22,641 nucleotides of DNA from Solirubrobacteraceae bacterium (GCA_019683665.1 JADGIB010000020.1:1-22641), one strand, 5' to 3'. Shown: positions 9,516 through 17,322, numbered from the stretch's first letter. Made by a program: numbers and translations. The notes: generated by a model from the sequence alone, not told the origin.

Positions 9516-9869
9516 TCAGCCAACGGGCGCGGTCGTCAGCTCGAGCCCGGTCTCGAGCACCCGCCGCACCCGCTTGAGCGTCTCGCGCTTGCGCTCCAGC
9601 TCCGACGGCGTGTAGCAGTGGACGTCGGCCGGATGGCCCATCTCCAAGACGTCCCACAGCGAGCCGGCGACGTAGACGCGCTCCAGCCACGGGACGCCGG
9701 CGAAGGCCTCCGACACGAGCACGACGACGAACTCCGGGCCGCGCTCGCGCTGCGGGCCCAGCCCCCGCTCGTCGTCGACCTGGGCGCCGCCCAGCCAGGC
9801 GCGGTCGATCGGCCACCGGTCGGCCACGCGTGCGAGATAGCGTTTGAGCTCCCGGCGGTTGACTGCCAT
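9516..9869 (-). CDS. Degenerate nucleotidyltransferase-like protein
   Basis: The 117-residue protein recalls minimal nucleotidyltransferase (MNT) domains in its C-terminal half: a VVVLVSEAF strand, a VYVAGSLWD segment, then DVHCYTPSELERKRE (the Y-T-P-x-E-x-E-R-K pattern common in that group). In typical members the N-terminal half carries GS(x)9-11DxD; here the equivalent stretch reads WLGGAQ ... RGPEFVVVLV, with no DxD. This suggests the metal-binding site has been lost, if the homology is right. Two ATGs are possible, at 9878 (MERMAVNRR) and 9869 (MAVNRREL). I chose 9869 because a CAGGAT hexamer ends 7 nt before it. Family assignment is an inference. Confidence 0.6.
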   Translation of the reverse strand: MAVNRRELKRYLARVADRWPIDRAWLGGAQVDDERGLGPQRERGPEFVVVLVSEAFAGVPWLERVYVAGSLWDVLEMGHPADVHCYTPSELERKRETLKRVRRVLETGLELTTAPVG

Positions 9870-9876
9870 CCGCTCC

Positions 9877-9882
9877 ATCCTG
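9877..9882 (-). promoter_or_regulatory. Possible -10 hexamer CAGGAT for the nucleotidyltransferase-like gene
   Basis: CAGGAT on the minus strand lies 7 nt before the ATG at 9869. It lacks the first T of the usual hexamer, so it is weaker than others in the window. The 67 bases from 9883 to the end of the M16 gene show nothing else. Confidence 0.3.
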
Positions 9883-9949
9883 CCACCGCGCGGACGGCGG
9901 TGCCAGCGGGATCCGCCGGACGGGGGAGCGGCGCCGCGCCCGCGGCCCG

Positions 9950-11203
9950 CTAGGCGAAGTCCGAGACCTCGTGCGGGCCGACGCAGGCGACGGCGAGGCG
10001 CTCCGGGTCGACCGCCGCGGCGACCTCGCGCACCTGGGCGTGGGTGACCGCGTCGAGCGCCGCGATCGCCCCGTCGGGGTCGACGTCCTCGCCGAACACG
10101 ATCCGCTGGTTGGCCGCGTACCGCGCGACCGCGTTCGTGTTCTCGAAGGCGAGCACCCGGCGGCCCGCCGCGTACGCGCGCGCCCGCGCGACCTCCTCCT
10201 CGGTCGGGCCGTCGGCGTGCAGCTCGGCCACGATCTCGCGCATCCGCGTGTAGGCCTCGACGCACTTCGCCGACTCCAGGCCGGAGCCGAGCTGGAGGAT
10301 CGGGGCGTCGGCGAAGCTGTGGTCGACGGCCCAGACCGAGTAGCAGAGGCCGCGCTGCTCGCGGATCTCGTCGAACAGGCGCGAGCCCATCGAGCCGCCC
10401 AGCAGCGTCGCGTAGATCGTCAGCGCCGCCCGCTGCTCGGGGTCGCGGACGTCGACCTGCGGCGCGTACATCATCCGCAGGTGCGACTGGTTCGTGTCGC
10501 GCTCCTCGACGAGGACCTCGGCCCGCAGCGGCGGCGCCGGCTCGTACGGCTCGGGCGCGGGCAGCGCCGGGAAGCGCTCCAGCAGCTCGCGGGTGCGGCC
10601 GTTCGCCTCGACGTGGTCGAGGTTGCCGACGATGAACGCGCCGCCGCGCGCCCCGGCCCAGCGCCGCTCGCGGAAGGCGACGATCGCCTCGCGCGTGAAC
10701 GTGCGCAGGTGCTCCTCGGGGCCGAGGACGGGCCGCCCGAGCGGGTGCTCGCCGAACGCGGCCCGGTCGATGAGGTGCTCGGCCACCGTCGACGGCTGGT
10801 CGTGGGCGCGGTTGATCTCCTGGATGACGACCCCGCGCTCGCGGTCCAGCTCGGCGGGGTCGATCCGCGGGCGCCCGACGAAGTCCGTCAGCAGGTCGAG
10901 CGCCTCCATCGCCCGCTCGGCGCGGCACGTGATGTGGAACGCGACGAGGTCGTGCGACGTGTAGGCGTTCAGCGAGGCGCCCATCCGCTCGGCCGTCTCG
11001 TTGACCTTGCGGTAGTCGTCGTAGAGCTGGCCGCCCTTGAAGACGAGGTGCTCGAGGAAGTGCGCGGCGCCGTTCTCCTCCGGGCGCTCGGTGCGCGCGC
11101 CCGCGTCGAAGGCGACGAGGATCGTCGTCGCGCGCGTCCCGGGCAGGCTGACCCGGTAGAGCGGGAGCCCGTTGCCGAGCTCCTCCTGCGTGATCTGGGC
11201 CAT
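9950..11203 (-). CDS. M16-family zinc metalloprotease (processing-peptidase-like)
   Basis: A 417-residue M16 peptidase with both halves of the family. The inverted zinc motif HFLEH gives His48, Glu51 (catalytic base) and His52, and Glu129 in VIQEINR is the third metal ligand at the expected distance. The C-terminal half holds GGSMGSRLFDEIREQRGLCYSVWA, the substrate-binding Arg/Tyr region, so the protein should be catalytically competent. Bacterial relatives (PqqL/YmxG/mitochondrial processing peptidase beta type) degrade or process peptides. No signal peptide is seen, so it is probably cytoplasmic. An ATG further upstream (11236) would add residues MQSRLRTLHPT, but the ATG at 11203 gives the family N-terminus and lies 10 nt after a TACCCT hexamer. 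It is divergent from ftsE. Confidence 0.93.
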   Translation of the reverse strand: MAQITQEELGNGLPLYRVSLPGTRATTILVAFDAGARTERPEENGAAHFLEHLVFKGGQLYDDYRKVNETAERMGASLNAYTSHDLVAFHITCRAERAMEALDLLTDFVGRPRIDPAELDRERGVVIQEINRAHDQPSTVAEHLIDRAAFGEHPLGRPVLGPEEHLRTFTREAIVAFRERRWAGARGGAFIVGNLDHVEANGRTRELLERFPALPAPEPYEPAPPLRAEVLVEERDTNQSHLRMMYAPQVDVRDPEQRAALTIYATLLGGSMGSRLFDEIREQRGLCYSVWAVDHSFADAPILQLGSGLESAKCVEAYTRMREIVAELHADGPTEEEVARARAYAAGRRVLAFENTNAVARYAANQRIVFGEDVDPDGAIAALDAVTHAQVREVAAAVDPERLAVACVGPHEVSDFA

Positions 11204-11213
11204 CGTGGGGTGG

Positions 11214-11240
11214 AGGGTACGCAACCGCGATTGCATGCAA
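11214..11240 (-). promoter_or_regulatory. M16 promoter -10 TACCCT with upstream palindrome TTGCATGCAA
   Basis: On the minus strand TACCCT (11214-11219) ends 10 nt before the M16 ATG. The perfect 10-bp palindrome TTGCATGCAA at 11231-11240 lies at about the -35 position, with a further GCAA half-site at 11221-11224. It is an AT-richer island inside the 83-bp divergent region with ftsE, and could be an operator acting on both genes. Confidence 0.4.
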
Positions 11241-11271
11241 GGCGAGGTGCAGCCTCCGGGCAGGCGATCTC

Positions 11272-11277
11272 TACCGT
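11272..11277 (+). promoter_or_regulatory. -10 hexamer TACCGT of ftsE
   Basis: TACCGT ends 9 nt before the ftsE ATG at 11287, predicting a leader of about 3 nt. No Shine-Dalgarno is present in the gap. Confidence 0.4.
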
Positions 11278-11286
11278 GTTCACGCG

Positions 11287-12089
<803 letters not shown>

Positions 12090-12093
<4 letters not shown>

Positions 12094-12986
12094 AGCTGGG
12101 CTTCTTCCTGAAGGAGGCGCTGCGCTCGATGCGGCGCAACCCGATCCCGTCGTTCGCGGCGATGGCGTCCGTGCTCGTGACGCTGCTCGTCCTCGGCGTG
12201 TTCATCCCGGTCGTGCAGGCGACGACCGGCGCCGCGAACGAGGTCCGCGACAAGGTCGCGCTCGAGGTCTACCTGAAGCCCGACGTCACCGACGCGCAGA
12301 TCCAGCGCGTCCGCGACCGCCTCGTCAACGAGACCGAGCACGTCGAGTCCGTGCGGTTCGTCTCCAAGGAGGAGGCCTACAAGCGCGAGTCGAAGCGCAA
12401 CCCGGAGGCCTACGAGCTGCTCGGCTCCAACCCGCTGCCGGACTCGTTCCGCATCACGCCCGACGACCCCGACAACATCCAGGCGATCCGCAACGCGCTG
12501 GCGCCGATGACCCCGTCGGGCGAGCGCACCGTCGTCGACCCGGCCATCGACGAGGTCAAGAACCGCAAGGAGGAGACGGACAAGATCCTCACGGCGACGC
12601 ACGTCGTGAAGCTCGCGATGGGCGTCCTCTGCGGCCTGCTGATCGTCGCCTCCGCGCTGCTGGTGTCGAACACGATCCGCCTGTCGCTCTTCTCGCGCCG
12701 GCGCGAGGTCGAGGTGATGAAGCTCGTCGGCGCGACCGACTCGTTCATCCGCTGGCCGTTCGTGCTCGAGGGGGTGATCCTCGGGTGCCTCGGCGGGGTG
12801 CTGGCGATCCTCCTGCTGGCGGTGGGCAAGATCGCGTTCGTCGACCCGCTCGCCGAGGACTTCGCGCTCATCTCCGCGCCGGAGACGATGAGCCTGCCGC
12901 TGCTCGCGCTCCTGCTGATGCTCGCGGCGATCGTCGTGTCGGCGCTCGGCTCGGGCCTCTCGCTCCGCCGCTTCCTCAAGGTCTGA
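12090..12986 (+). CDS. ftsX: Cell division permease-like protein FtsX
   Basis: FtsX is the membrane partner of FtsE. The 298 residues show the family topology: transmembrane helix 1 (about 22-44), a large extracytoplasmic domain (45-170) with the conserved LGSNPLPDSF (111-120), then helices at about 173-196, 222-247 and 268-290. REVEVMKLVGAT (205-216) is the conserved cytoplasmic coupling segment. There is no ATPase motif. The GTG at 12090 overlaps the ftsE stop (GTGA), consistent with equimolar synthesis. Many genomes carry an EnvC/M23-type hydrolase or activator gene after ftsX; here the next gene is ctpA, so the hydrolase partner must be elsewhere. Confidence 0.96.
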
Positions 12987-13086
12987 GGGGAACCCTCGCC
13001 TTGGGGGCTCGGGTTCCCTCAGCGGGTTTCGCCCAGGGGGCGAGACCCGCGGGAGGGCGCCGTGGGCGAGACCGCGGGGCGCTGAG
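12983..13086 (+). terminator. Tandem and mutually exclusive hairpins between ftsX and ctpA
   Basis: Hairpin 1 pairs CTGAGGGGAACCC (12983-12995, containing the ftsX stop codon) with GGGTTCCCTCAG (13011-13022), 12 bp with one bulged G. Hairpin 2 pairs GCGGGTTTCGCCC (13022-13034) with GGGCGAGACCCGC (13038-13050), 13 bp with one G-U and an AGG loop. A third segment can replace both: CTCAGCG (13018-13024) with CGCTGAG (13080-13086) and GGTTTCGCCC (13025-13034) with GGGCGAGACC (13064-13073). No T-run follows. Terminator of ftsEX is the simplest reading; the alternative pairing resembles an attenuator. Confidence 0.6.
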
Positions 13087-13121
13087 CGGCGCGATTTCAG
13101 ATCGTCTTCATCGGGCGGACG

Positions 13122-13127
13122 TACCCT
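13122..13127 (+). promoter_or_regulatory. -10 hexamer TACCCT of ctpA
   Basis: TACCCT ends 7 nt before the ctpA GTG, which is leaderless geometry. There is no Shine-Dalgarno in the gap. Confidence 0.45.
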
Positions 13128-13134
13128 GCGCGGT

Positions 13135-14331
13135 GTGCTGCGCCGTCTCGCCGCGATCCTGATCGCCGCCCTCGTGCCGCTCGCGCTCGTCGCGGGCGGC
13201 ATCTGGCTGGGCGGGCACCCGGACCGCCTGCCCGACCCGATCCGCGACGCGCTCGTCGGCGACGACGAGGTCCAGCTCTTCGCCGAGGCGCTCGACGACG
13301 TCAACGGCGACTACTACCGCGAGGTCCCGAAGGCGGAGCTCACCGACAAGGCGATCGCCGGGATGGTCGACGCGCTCGGCGACCGCTACTCGCACTACTT
13401 CACGCCCGAGCAGTTCCAGAAGTACCTGCGCGACACGAACGCCCAGTTCACCGGCGTCGGCATCGAGGTCACCGAGCACGAGCGCGGGCTGGAGGTCATG
13501 CGCGTCTACGACGGCTCGCCCGCCCAGCGGGCCGGGCTGAAGCCGGGCGACCTCATCGTCGCCGCCGGCGGCAGGCGCCTGGCCGGCCTGCCCAGCGAGC
13601 GCTCCAGCAGCTACATCCGCGGCCCCGAGGGCACGAGCGTCCGCCTCGTCATCGTCCGCGACGGCCGCCGGATCGAGCGCACGGTCGAGCGCGCCGTCGT
13701 CTCCGTCCCCGTCGTCGCGTCGCGGATGCGGCGCACCGCCGACGGGACGAAGGTCGCGCAGGTCGCGCTCTCCACCTTCAGCCGCGGCGCCCACGGCCAG
13801 CTGCGCGAGGAGATCGACACGCGCCTGAAGCAGGGCGCCGAGGCGATCCTCCTCGACCTGCGCCACAACGGCGGCGGCCTGCTCGACGAGGCGCGGCTCG
13901 TCGCGTCGATCTTCATCCCCGAGGGGCCGATCGTGACGATCAAGGGCCGCAACCAGCCGACGAAGACGCTCACCGCCGCCGGCGGCGCGATCGACGAGGA
14001 CATCCCGGTCGTCGTCCTCGTCGACGGCGGCACCGCGTCGGCGTCGGAGATCGTCGCCGGCGCCATCCAGGACCGGGGGCGCGGCGAGGTCGTCGGCGCC
14101 CGCACGTACGGCAAGGGCGTCTTCCAGGAGGTCCAGCGCCTCTCCAACGGCGGCGCCCTCGACCTCACCGTCGGCCAGTACTTCCTGCCCAGCGGCCGCA
14201 ACCTCGGCGGCACCGGGGTCGACCGCGGCGGCGGCGTGAAGCCCGACGTCCGCGCCAAGGACGACCCGGACACGCGCCGCGACGAGGTCGTCGACGAGGC
14301 CCTGGCCGTCGTGGCCGAGCAGCTGCGGTGA
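13135..14331 (+). CDS. ctpA: S41-family C-terminal processing peptidase (tail-specific protease)
   Basis: A serine protease that cleaves proteins near their C-termini outside the cytoplasm. The 398-residue protein begins with a signal peptide or anchor (RR then a hydrophobic stretch at about 5-27). A PDZ domain follows (about 104-185, with GVGIEV and SPAQRAGLKPGDLIV). The S41 core has Ser302 in DGGTASASE, Lys327 in TYGKG and Gln331, matching the Ser/Lys/Gln arrangement and the 25-residue Ser-Lys spacing known from CtpB and Prc. The GTG start at 13135 lies 7 nt after a -10 hexamer. Its stop overlaps the rnr start (GTGA). In other bacteria related proteases remove SsrA-tagged or misfolded envelope proteins, which fits with rnr and smpB downstream; this link is inference. 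Confidence 0.95.
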   Translation: MLRRLAAILIAALVPLALVAGGIWLGGHPDRLPDPIRDALVGDDEVQLFAEALDDVNGDYYREVPKAELTDKAIAGMVDALGDRYSHYFTPEQFQKYLRDTNAQFTGVGIEVTEHERGLEVMRVYDGSPAQRAGLKPGDLIVAAGGRRLAGLPSERSSSYIRGPEGTSVRLVIVRDGRRIERTVERAVVSVPVVASRMRRTADGTKVAQVALSTFSRGAHGQLREEIDTRLKQGAEAILLDLRHNGGGLLDEARLVASIFIPEGPIVTIKGRNQPTKTLTAAGGAIDEDIPVVVLVDGGTASASEIVAGAIQDRGRGEVVGARTYGKGVFQEVQRLSNGGALDLTVGQYFLPSGRNLGGTGVDRGGGVKPDVRAKDDPDTRRDEVVDEALAVVAEQLR

Positions 14332-16055
14332 GCCGGCCCTCCACCGGCATCGTCGGCGTGCTCGAGAAGCGCGGGCGCTTCCTCACCGTCGTGCCGGTCT
14401 TCGGGCCCGGCCGCGCCGTCCCCGTCCAGCGCGACCGCGACGCGCGCCTCGGCGACCTCGTCCTCGCGCGGCCCGGGCGCACCCCCAAGCAGCAGGCGAA
14501 GGTCGTCCGCGTCCTCGGCCGGCCCGACAACGCGCGGGCGCTCATCGAGGCGCTCATGCTCGACCGCGGGCTGCCGCGGCGCTTCGACCCGGCCGTCGAC
14601 CGGGCGGCGAAGGCGGCCCGCGACCGCGGCGGCGCCGTCGACGTGCCGCGCCGCGACCTGCGCGACCTGACGACGTTCACGATCGACCCGGCGACGGCCA
14701 AGGACTTCGACGACGCGATCTCCGCCGAGGGCTCGCGCGTCTGGGTCCACATCGCCGACGTGAGCGCGTACGTGCGCCCCGGCGACCTGGTCGACCGCGA
14801 GGCGGCGCGCCGCGGCACCTCCGTCTACGTGCCGGGGGCGGTCGAGCCGATGCTGCCCGAGGCGCTGTCGAACGACGCCTGCTCGCTGCGCCCCGGCCAG
14901 GACCGCAACGCGGTCACGGTCGAGATGGACTTCGACGGGCCGAACGTGACCCGCGTCGCGTTCTACCGGTCGCTCATCCGCTCCGACGCGCGCCTCGACT
15001 ACGACCGGGTCGACCGGGTCTTCGCCGGCGAGGCGCCCTGGGAGGAGCCGTGGGCGGGGCCGCTGCGGGCCGCCCGTGCGATCGCCGCCGAGCTGCAGCG
15101 GGCGCGCGAGGCGCGCGGCGCGCTCGAGGTCGTCTCGGTCGAGCCGGAGTTCTCGTTCGACCGCCGCGGCCACGTCGCGAGCTGGCAGGCGGCGGTGCAG
15201 ACCGAGTCGCACCGGCTCATCGAGCACCTCATGATCGCCGCCAACGAGCAGGTCGCCCGCTTCCTGCAGGCCCGCGGCGTCCCCGCGCTCTACCGCGTCC
15301 ACGAGCGGCCCGACCCGGCGCGCGTCGAGCGGCTCGTCGAGCAGCTCGCCTCGCTCGACGTCCCCACCCCGCCGGTGCCCGAGCCGATGTCGCCGTCGCA
15401 GGCGGCCGAGATCGTCAGCGAGTGCTCGCGCCTCGTCGACCGCCACGTGCGGCGCACCGGGCGCGGGCGGATCGGGCTCACGTCGCTCGTGCTGCGCTCG
15501 CTCAAGCAGGCCTACTACCTGCCGCGCAACCTCGGCCACGCCGGGCTCGGCTCGCCCGCCTACTGCCACTTCACCTCGCCGATCCGCCGCTACCCGGACC
15601 TCGTCTGCCACCGGGCGCTGCTGAGCGCGGTCGGCGGCGGGGAGGACCCGCCCGAGGCGCAGCGCCTGCCGGCGGTGGCCGAGTGGTCGTCGGCGCGCGA
15701 GCGCGACGCGATGGAGATCGAGCGCGCCGGCGACGACATCGCCCGCTGCCTGCTGCTCGAGCGCGAGCTGCTCTCGTCGGGGGCCGGCCACGAGCGGGTC
15801 TTCGAGGGCGAGGTCACCGGCGTCATCGGCGCCGGCGCGTTCGTCGCGTTCGGCGACGGCTACGAGGGGCTGCTGCCGGTCCGCCGGATGCGCGGCGACT
15901 GGTGGGAGGTCAACGAGGAGGGCACGATCCTCGAGGGCCTGCGCTCCGGGGCGACGGTCCGCATCGGCGACCCCGTCCGCGTCCGCGTCGAGCGCGTCGA
16001 CGTCCCCCGCGGCCGCGTCGACCTCGTCGCCGCCGACGACGACGCGCTCGGCTAG
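14328..16055 (+). CDS. rnr: Ribonuclease R / RNase II family 3'-5' exoribonuclease
   Basis: A processive 3'-5' exoribonuclease that degrades structured RNA and defective mRNA. The 575-residue protein has a short N-terminal OB-like domain (about 7-50), the RNB catalytic domain and a C-terminal S1 domain (about 495-570, VFEGEVTGVIGAGAFVAF). The four catalytic aspartates, Asp120, Asp126, Asp128 and Asp129 in TIDPATAKDFDDA, have the same spacing as in E. coli RNase II. It lacks the helix-turn-helix and Lys-rich tail of the much longer E. coli RNase R, as is common in Actinobacteria. The GTG overlaps the ctpA stop (GTGA). RNase R acts with SmpB and tmRNA in degrading nonstop mRNA, and smpB is the next gene. 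Confidence 0.94.
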   Translation: MSRPSTGIVGVLEKRGRFLTVVPVFGPGRAVPVQRDRDARLGDLVLARPGRTPKQQAKVVRVLGRPDNARALIEALMLDRGLPRRFDPAVDRAAKAARDRGGAVDVPRRDLRDLTTFTIDPATAKDFDDAISAEGSRVWVHIADVSAYVRPGDLVDREAARRGTSVYVPGAVEPMLPEALSNDACSLRPGQDRNAVTVEMDFDGPNVTRVAFYRSLIRSDARLDYDRVDRVFAGEAPWEEPWAGPLRAARAIAAELQRAREARGALEVVSVEPEFSFDRRGHVASWQAAVQTESHRLIEHLMIAANEQVARFLQARGVPALYRVHERPDPARVERLVEQLASLDVPTPPVPEPMSPSQAAEIVSECSRLVDRHVRRTGRGRIGLTSLVLRSLKQAYYLPRNLGHAGLGSPAYCHFTSPIRRYPDLVCHRALLSAVGGGEDPPEAQRLPAVAEWSSARERDAMEIERAGDDIARCLLLERELLSSGAGHERVFEGEVTGVIGAGAFVAFGDGYEGLLPVRRMRGDWWEVNEEGTILEGLRSGATVRIGDPVRVRVERVDVPRGRVDLVAADDDALG

Positions 16056-16058
16056 CGT
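16053..16058 (+). promoter_or_regulatory. -10 hexamer TAGCGT built on the rnr stop codon, for smpB
   Basis: The rnr TAG stop (16053-16055) forms the first half of TAGCGT, which ends 11 nt before the smpB ATG. The predicted leader is about 5 nt. Co-transcription with rnr is also possible because only 14 nt separate the genes. Confidence 0.35.
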
Positions 16059-16069
16059 CTGTCGGCGAC

Positions 16070-16549
16070 ATGGCCAAGGGCGGCAGGAAGCGCAAGACGG
16101 CGCCGGGCGACGTCGCCACGAACCGGCAGGCGACGTACCGCTACGAGCTCATCGACACGTACGAGGCCGGCATCGCCCTGCAGGGCACCGAGGTGAAGGC
16201 CCTGCGGACCGCCGGCGCGCAGCTCAAGGACGGCTACGCCGGCCTGCGCGACGGCGAGATGTGGCTCTACAACGTCCACATCCCGCCCTACGGGCCCGCG
16301 GCGCGCGAGAACCACGACCCGGAGCGGCCGCGCAAGCTGCTCCTGCACCGGCGCGAGCTCGACCGCATCGCCGGGCGCATCCAGGAGCGCGGGCTGACGC
16401 TCGTCCCGACCCGCATCTACTTCCGCGACGGGCGCGCGAAGGTCGAGATCGCGCTCGGGCGCGGCAAGGACCGCTTCGACAAGCGCCAGGCGATCCGCGA
16501 GCGCGAGACGAAGCGCGACATCGAGCGCGCCCGGGCCGAGGCGTACTGA
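16070..16549 (+). CDS. smpB: SsrA-binding protein SmpB
   Basis: SmpB binds tmRNA and places it in the empty A site of ribosomes stalled on truncated mRNA. The 159-residue protein has the OB-fold core with NRQATYRYELIDTYEAGI, LQGTEVKALR, the YNVHIPPY strand and HDPERPRKLLLHRREL, followed by the basic C-terminal tail (GKDRFDKRQAIRERETKRDIERA) that occupies the mRNA channel. Length is typical. No tmRNA (ssrA) gene is present in the downstream non-coding region: I found no tRNA-like acceptor/T-arm there, so ssrA must be elsewhere. It is followed by a hairpin terminator. Confidence 0.97.
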   Translation: MAKGGRKRKTAPGDVATNRQATYRYELIDTYEAGIALQGTEVKALRTAGAQLKDGYAGLRDGEMWLYNVHIPPYGPAARENHDPERPRKLLLHRRELDRIAGRIQERGLTLVPTRIYFRDGRAKVEIALGRGKDRFDKRQAIRERETKRDIERARAEAY

Positions 16550-16561
16550 GCGCCCCGTCCT

Positions 16562-16580
16562 CCCGCAGCCGGTCTGCGGG
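16562..16580 (+). terminator. Hairpin terminator after smpB
   Basis: CCCGCAG (16562-16568) and CTGCGGG (16574-16580) form a perfect 7-bp stem with a 5-nt loop, 12 nt after the smpB stop. No T-run follows, as in other hairpins of this genome. Confidence 0.45.
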
Positions 16581-16800
16581 CCGCGCTCGCGGCGGCGCCC
16601 GCCCGGGGCGACGACGGGCCCGCCCCGGAACGGCGCCGGCGATGCGCCGGCCCAGCCGCGCCCTGGCCCGGACCGCTGGAGGACGTCGTGGCCGAGCGGC
16701 CGCTCGCCGCGACGGTCGTGGAGGCGAGACCGAGGGCCGCCGGCCGCACGATCCGCGGCCCGGCCGCCGGCGGAAAACCCCGCGAAATGCGGATTCGCAC
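16581..16800 (+). other. Non-coding stretch upstream of the candidate small RNA
   Basis: Together with the features to its right this forms the longest gene-free region (16550-17118). I see no credible coding sequence: open frames here translate to Arg/Pro/Gly-rich sequence without motifs or start signals. The last 35 nt (GGAAAACC, GCGAAATGCGGATTC) are clearly AT-richer than the surroundings and sit where an UP element would be for the promoter at 16801. Confidence 0.5.
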
Positions 16801-16829
16801 TTGACCGGGGCCGTTCGGGGGCGTACCGT
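16801..16829 (+). promoter_or_regulatory. Promoter TTGACC - 17 bp - TACCGT
   Basis: This is the only site I found in the window with a near-consensus -35 (TTGACC, 16801-16806) at the optimal 17-bp spacing from a -10-like hexamer (TACCGT, 16824-16829). It follows an AT-richer segment. The expected start is 16835-16838, exactly where the 5' strand of a long terminal RNA helix begins. It does not serve an adjacent start codon: the nearest gene starts 290 nt downstream. Confidence 0.6.
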
Positions 16830-16835
16830 CGCTGG

Positions 16836-16972
16836 CAGACGCGGGTCCGAGCCGCGAGAGAGCGAGGCCACCGGGGTGGAAGGCCACGCCACCGCCAGCC
16901 AGGCGCCGTCCTTGCGAGGATGCTGCGACAGGCGACGCGGTCCCCGACGCGGCTCGGCTCGCGTCCCTTTCT
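16836..16972 (+). ncRNA. Candidate structured small RNA (or structured cold-shock leader)
   Basis: The predicted transcript can close on itself. GACGCG (16838-16843) pairs with CGCGTC (16960-16965), and CCGAGCCGCG (16847-16856) with CGCGGCTCGG (16948-16957), about 18 bp including a G-U and G-C between them and one bulge. Inside are small hairpins at 16868-16879 (CCAC/GTGG), 16893-16905 (CGCC/GGCG) and 16907-16922 (CGTCCT/AGGATG with a UGCG loop). CCTTTCT follows the helix. The 3' strand can instead fold as a local terminator-like hairpin (GACGCG 16946-16951 with CGCGTC 16960-16965). I do not recognise a known RNA family; tmRNA, RNase P and SRP RNA signatures are absent. It could be a stand-alone RNA of about 130 nt or a leader of the cold-shock gene. 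Confidence 0.45.
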
Positions 16973-16995
16973 GCGCACGCTGGGGCGCCACCCGC

Positions 16996-17001
16996 TAGAG
17001 T
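16996..17001 (+). promoter_or_regulatory. -10 hexamer TAGAGT proximal to the cold-shock gene
   Basis: TAGAGT predicts a start near 17008 and a leader of about 110 nt. The -35 is poor. Long leaders are normal for cold-shock genes. Confidence 0.4.
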
Positions 17002-17101
17002 GGGCGTCGTCGAGCACTCGGCTCGGCCTCAGCAAACGCCGTGCCCCGCGTTACCGCAGTCGTTGCCTCGCCGCACCCTCCGCGTCTCGCAGTGCACCGA
17101 A

Positions 17102-17114
17102 CTCCCGGAGGGAG
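17102..17114 (+). promoter_or_regulatory. Ribosome-binding site of the cold-shock gene inside a small hairpin
   Basis: The strong Shine-Dalgarno GGAGGG (17107-17112) lies 6 nt before the ATG. CTCCC (17102-17106) is exactly complementary to GGGAG (17110-17114) around a GGA loop, so part of the Shine-Dalgarno can be paired while GGA is exposed in the loop. Confidence 0.5.
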
Positions 17115-17118
17115 CCAC

Positions 17119-17322
17119 ATGGCAACCGGAACCGTGAAGTGGTTCAACGACGACAAGGGCTTCGGGTTCATCACCCCCGACGAGCCCGGGTCGGACCTCT
17201 TCGTCCACCACACGGCGATCCAGGGCAGCGGGTTCCGCTCGCTGGCCGAGGGCGCCAAGGTGTCCTACGACGCCGAGCAGGGCCCGAAGGGCCCGGCCGC
17301 CGCGAACGTCCAGTCGCTCTAG
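17119..17322 (+). CDS. Cold-shock domain protein (CspA family)
   Basis: A 67-residue single cold-shock domain that binds single-stranded RNA and DNA and acts as an RNA chaperone. Both RNA-binding motifs are intact: KGFGFI (13-18, RNP1) and LFVHHTAI (27-34, RNP2). The start MATGTVKWFNDDKGFG is that of the actinobacterial CspA group. The ATG has the strongest Shine-Dalgarno in the window and a leader of 110 nt or more, unlike most neighbours, which suggests post-transcriptional control. Its TAG stop overlaps the TAG stop of the convergent gene within the palindrome CTAG (17319-17322). Confidence 0.96.
   Translation: MATGTVKWFNDDKGFGFITPDEPGSDLFVHHTAIQGSGFRSLAEGAKVSYDAEQGPKGPAAANVQSL

Noticed and set aside
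16224..16998. Possible genes in the open frames between smpB and the cold-shock gene
   Set aside because: Translations on both strands are Arg/Pro/Gly-rich, lack motifs and have no start signals; such long open frames are expected by chance at this GC content.
16550..17118. tmRNA (ssrA) gene next to smpB
   Set aside because: I searched this stretch for a tRNA-like 5'/3' pair with a T-arm (GGTTCGA-type) and a tag reading frame and found none.
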